From assembly GCA_945643825.1 (NCBI GenBank), contig CALZEZ010000068.1:1-7254 (forward strand): a DNA stretch of 7,254 nt, in the 5' to 3' direction. The notes under the pieces were generated by a model. The model was given only the letters and a program-made list of their open reading frames with translations, was not told the origin of the DNA and searched no databases. Source of the DNA: an uncultured Lachnospiraceae bacterium. GTDB taxonomy: Bacteria > Bacillota > Clostridia > Lachnospirales > Lachnospiraceae. A program made the translations under genes and the position numbers. How positions within the stretch are numbered: the first letter of the stretch is position 1; every line of letters starts with the position of its first letter. Shown here piece after piece: positions 5,247 to 7,254 of the stretch.

Positions 5247-6605
5247 ATGAAAATAGAACACAACAAACAATTTAACAAAGAATTATTTGCACTGGCGATA
5301 CCTTTTGCCCTGCAAGGACTTCTGAATGCTCTTGTTGGAGCTTCTGATGCTCTGATGCTCGGAAGACTGACGCAGGAGGCTGTTGCAGCCGTATCGCTCG
5401 CAAACCAGGTTTCGTTTGTGATGTCTTTATTTCTGGGGTCAATGATCGGCGGTGTGGGTGTCCTTGTCGCGCAGTATTATGGCAAGGGTGATACCGATAC
5501 TGTGAGAAAGCTTCTTGCCATGTCCCTTCGATATGCCCTGATTATCACTCTTGTTTTCTTTTCTCTTGCATTCTGGGGTTCTGAGGGGTTGATGAGGATT
5601 TTTACGGATGAGCCTGCCCTTGTAAGCATCGGTGCCGGTTATCTGAAAATCGTCAGCTTTTCTTACCTTTTTCAGGGATTTTCGCAATGCTATCTGATGT
5701 TAATGAAGGTGGATGGTCGGGCTAAGGTCAGTGTATGGATCTCTGCGGTGACGGTTGTCATAGATATGGTTGTGGATTTTTTCCTGATTTATGGTTTTGG
5801 ACGGGTTCCGGCTCTTGGAGCAAACGGTTCGGCATACTCGACGATTGTCGTAGAGGTTGTCGCTTTTGTCTGGTGTGTTATCGCATCCTATGAACGAGGG
5901 CGTATTCATCCGGATGCAAAAAGTCTGTTTTCTTTCTCCCGGTTACTTGAGCGGGATATGTTTGCAGTGGCACTCCCGCTATTGGCAGGCACTCTGGCAT
6001 GGGGTCTCAGCATGTCTGTCCATTCGGCGATCATTGGACATCTTGGAATCGCGGCTGCTGCAGCTTTCTCTGTCACCAATGTAGCGACAAGCCTGATTCA
6101 GTGTCTGAGTCAGGGGTTTGCCAGCGGTTCCGGAATCATGCTTGGTGGCGTGTTAGGGCAGAATCAGTTGGAAAAGGCGAAGGATTATGGGCGAAGGATC
6201 TGGATCGTGTCCTTCTGGTGTGGCGTTGCAAATGCGGTTTTACTTTGCATGATTGGACCGTTTGTGTATCTGTTCTACGTGCTCGAGCCACTGGCAAAGC
6301 ATTATCTGGTCATGATGATTGCGTACAATGTCCTGTATATGTTCGCTTATTCATTCAATGCAATATTTACGTGTGGGGTATTTCCGGCAGGGGGCGATTC
6401 CATCTATGATGCAATCAGCGTCTTCATCGCGACGTGGTGTCTTGCGCTGCCGATTTCTCTGGTGGGTGCTTTCGTTTTCCACTGGCCGGTTATGGTGGTG
6501 TATATGGTGATGTGCGCAGATGAGATTGTGAAAGCGCCGTTCTTAATTCCGCGATATCGGAAATATATCTGGTTGAAGAATCTGACGAGAGAAGGGGTGG
6601 AGTAG
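5247..6605 (+). CDS. MATE-family multidrug/metabolite exporter
   Basis: A 452-residue integral membrane protein, the normal length for a 12-helix MATE transporter that exports cationic drugs or metabolites against H+ or Na+. The N-terminal half has the family pattern LFALAIPFALQGLLNALVGA, then SDALMLGRL, VAAVSLANQV and GVGVLVAQYYGKGD (residues about 13-82). The second half repeats it (DMFAVALPLLAGTLAWGL, HLGIAAAAAFSVTNVA, GFASGSGIMLGGVLGQN), the usual internal two-fold. The ATG at 5247 has AAGGGA eight bases before it; a TTG at 5223 overlapping the previous stop lacks one. With only 20 bp to the U32-like gene and no terminator between, the two are one operon. The exporter may carry the product or substrate of its partner. 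Substrate is not predictable from sequence. Confidence 0.96.
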   Translation: MKIEHNKQFNKELFALAIPFALQGLLNALVGASDALMLGRLTQEAVAAVSLANQVSFVMSLFLGSMIGGVGVLVAQYYGKGDTDTVRKLLAMSLRYALIITLVFFSLAFWGSEGLMRIFTDEPALVSIGAGYLKIVSFSYLFQGFSQCYLMLMKVDGRAKVSVWISAVTVVIDMVVDFFLIYGFGRVPALGANGSAYSTIVVEVVAFVWCVIASYERGRIHPDAKSLFSFSRLLERDMFAVALPLLAGTLAWGLSMSVHSAIIGHLGIAAAAAFSVTNVATSLIQCLSQGFASGSGIMLGGVLGQNQLEKAKDYGRRIWIVSFWCGVANAVLLCMIGPFVYLFYVLEPLAKHYLVMMIAYNVLYMFAYSFNAIFTCGVFPAGGDSIYDAISVFIATWCLALPISLVGAFVFHWPVMVVYMVMCADEIVKAPFLIPRYRKYIWLKNLTREGVE

Positions 6606-6629
6606 GCTACCACGATCTCTTATTGCACA

Positions 6630-6683
6630 AAAAGAGTTTCCCGGTGGCGGCTTTTCTAAGAAGCGCATTCAGGAAACTCTTTT
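6630..6683. terminator. Bidirectional intrinsic terminator between convergent MATE and DHH genes
   Basis: AAAAGAGTTTCC (6630-6641) pairs perfectly with GGAAACTCTTTT (6672-6683). The 30-bp interior holds a smaller GCTT/AAGC hairpin. Rightward the stem is followed by TTTTCATTTTATTT. Leftward the T-run ends TTTTTGTGC. It lies 25 bp past the MATE stop and 26 bp past the DHH stop. Confidence 0.85.
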
Positions 6684-6709
6684 CATTTTATTTAAGTATC
6701 TTTTTCTAA

Positions 6710-7254
6710 TCAGGCATTTGCCATCTCACACAGCTCGGCTAACATCTTCGGAAGCTCTGTTTCCATGTTTTCATTGGAGAATTGGCAGGTGCCCACCTTT
6801 TTGTGTCCGCCGCCGTTGTATTTGAGCATGAGGCTGCCCACATCGATCGTGCAGGTTCTGTTCAGGATGCTGTAGCCAACTGCCGCAGAGCAGCCCTGAC
6901 CGCCACGCCCGCTTACAATCCAGGCAGAGACATTCTGTTCGGGATACATGCTGTAAATCATGAACCGGTTGCCGGTATAGATCGGATCCACGCCGCGCAG
7001 ATCCGAGATGATCACATTGCCATCCACACGGGTATGCTCTGCTACCATCTGTTTAAATTTCTCTGTCTGCTCGTTGTATACTTCAATTCGCTCCACCACA
7101 TCCGGAAGCTGCAGAATCTCTTCTGTTGACATGGTGCGGCAGGCTTCCATCAGCTTCTCCATGAGCTGATAGTTGGAAATCGTAAACTGTCTCCAGCGTC
7201 CAAGGCCGGTACGGGGATCCATGAGAAAGCCCACCAGAATCCATCCGGCAGGGT
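6710..7254 (-). CDS. C-terminal part of a DHH/DHHA1 phosphoesterase, 5' end outside window
   Basis: Partial gene: the last 181 codons or so are present and the frame stays open to the right edge. It begins PAGWILVGFLMDPRTGLG, so an apparent GTG start at 7234 is internal. The C-terminal DHHA1 domain is clear: the nucleotide-binding glycine-rich motif YNGGGHKKVGTCQF follows TIDVGSLMLK, with SGRGGQGCSAAVGYSI before it. DHH/DHHA1 enzymes with this motif include NrnA/NrnB-type nanoRNases and cyclic-nucleotide or pAp phosphatases that use Mn2+. The N-terminal DHH catalytic motifs lie outside the window, so the exact member cannot be named. It converges on the MATE gene across a shared terminator. 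Confidence 0.87.
   Translation of the reverse strand, partial: PAGWILVGFLMDPRTGLGRWRQFTISNYQLMEKLMEACRTMSTEEILQLPDVVERIEVYNEQTEKFKQMVAEHTRVDGNVIISDLRGVDPIYTGNRFMIYSMYPEQNVSAWIVSGRGGQGCSAAVGYSILNRTCTIDVGSLMLKYNGGGHKKVGTCQFSNENMETELPKMLAELCEMANA

Noticed and set aside
5999..6409. 136-codon frame inside the MATE gene
   Set aside because: It lies in another frame of a full-length membrane transporter and has no family-like features.
7130..7234. GTG at 7234 as the true start of the DHH-type gene
   Set aside because: The frame continues upstream to the window edge with family-like sequence (PAGWILVGFLMDPRTG), so the gene is truncated by the window.

Overview
The window looks like chromosomal DNA from an anaerobic gut Firmicute, most likely a member of the Lachnospiraceae or a close clostridial relative. 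This is an inference from moderate GC, AGGAGG-type ribosome sites, sigma-A promoters with extended -10 elements, and the gene set: a GH43 enzyme with an Ig-like segment, a MATE exporter, and a cysteine-rich U32-like protein. There are no rRNA or tRNA genes, no transposase and no phage genes. Seven protein genes are clear; the first and last run off the window. An eighth, very short reading frame is plausible.

Left part (1-1311). The 5' two thirds or so of a GH43-type glycosidase gene lies on the minus strand (1-882) with a good promoter at 942-970. Upstream of that promoter, filling the gap back to the merR stop codon, is the most unusual structure here: five diverged 36-bp units (990-1306). 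Each begins GGCATAT, ends TATGCC, and is separated from the next by 26, 58, 27 or 26 bp. The units fall into two subtypes and the set looks like a partial duplication. The linkers carry their own palindromes. It is not a CRISPR array.

Middle part (1312-4048). A MerR-family activator with a GyrI-like effector-binding domain (minus) has a promoter with the stretched 19-bp spacer typical of MerR-controlled promoters. It diverges from a threonine-aldolase-type PLP enzyme gene (plus). That gene converges on a Nudix hydrolase gene (minus). The last codons of both form the arms of one 14-bp perfect inverted repeat around a loop that can fold into two further hairpins.

Right part (4039-7254). A near-palindromic bidirectional promoter (4039-4061) can serve the Nudix gene leftward and, rightward, a roughly 240-nt leader. 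The leader contains a twice-repeated 15-bp motif, a 27-codon reading frame with an ideal Shine-Dalgarno, and a GC palindrome resembling CsoR-type operators. The leader leads into a two-gene operon: a cysteine-rich U32-like protein of unknown role and a MATE exporter 20 bp behind it. A bidirectional terminator (6630-6683) separates this operon from the 3' end of a DHH/DHHA1 phosphoesterase gene (minus) that enters from the right edge.

The genes do not make one pathway. The two local regulatory units suggested by the sequence are merR with its own promoter, and the leader/U32-like/MATE operon.
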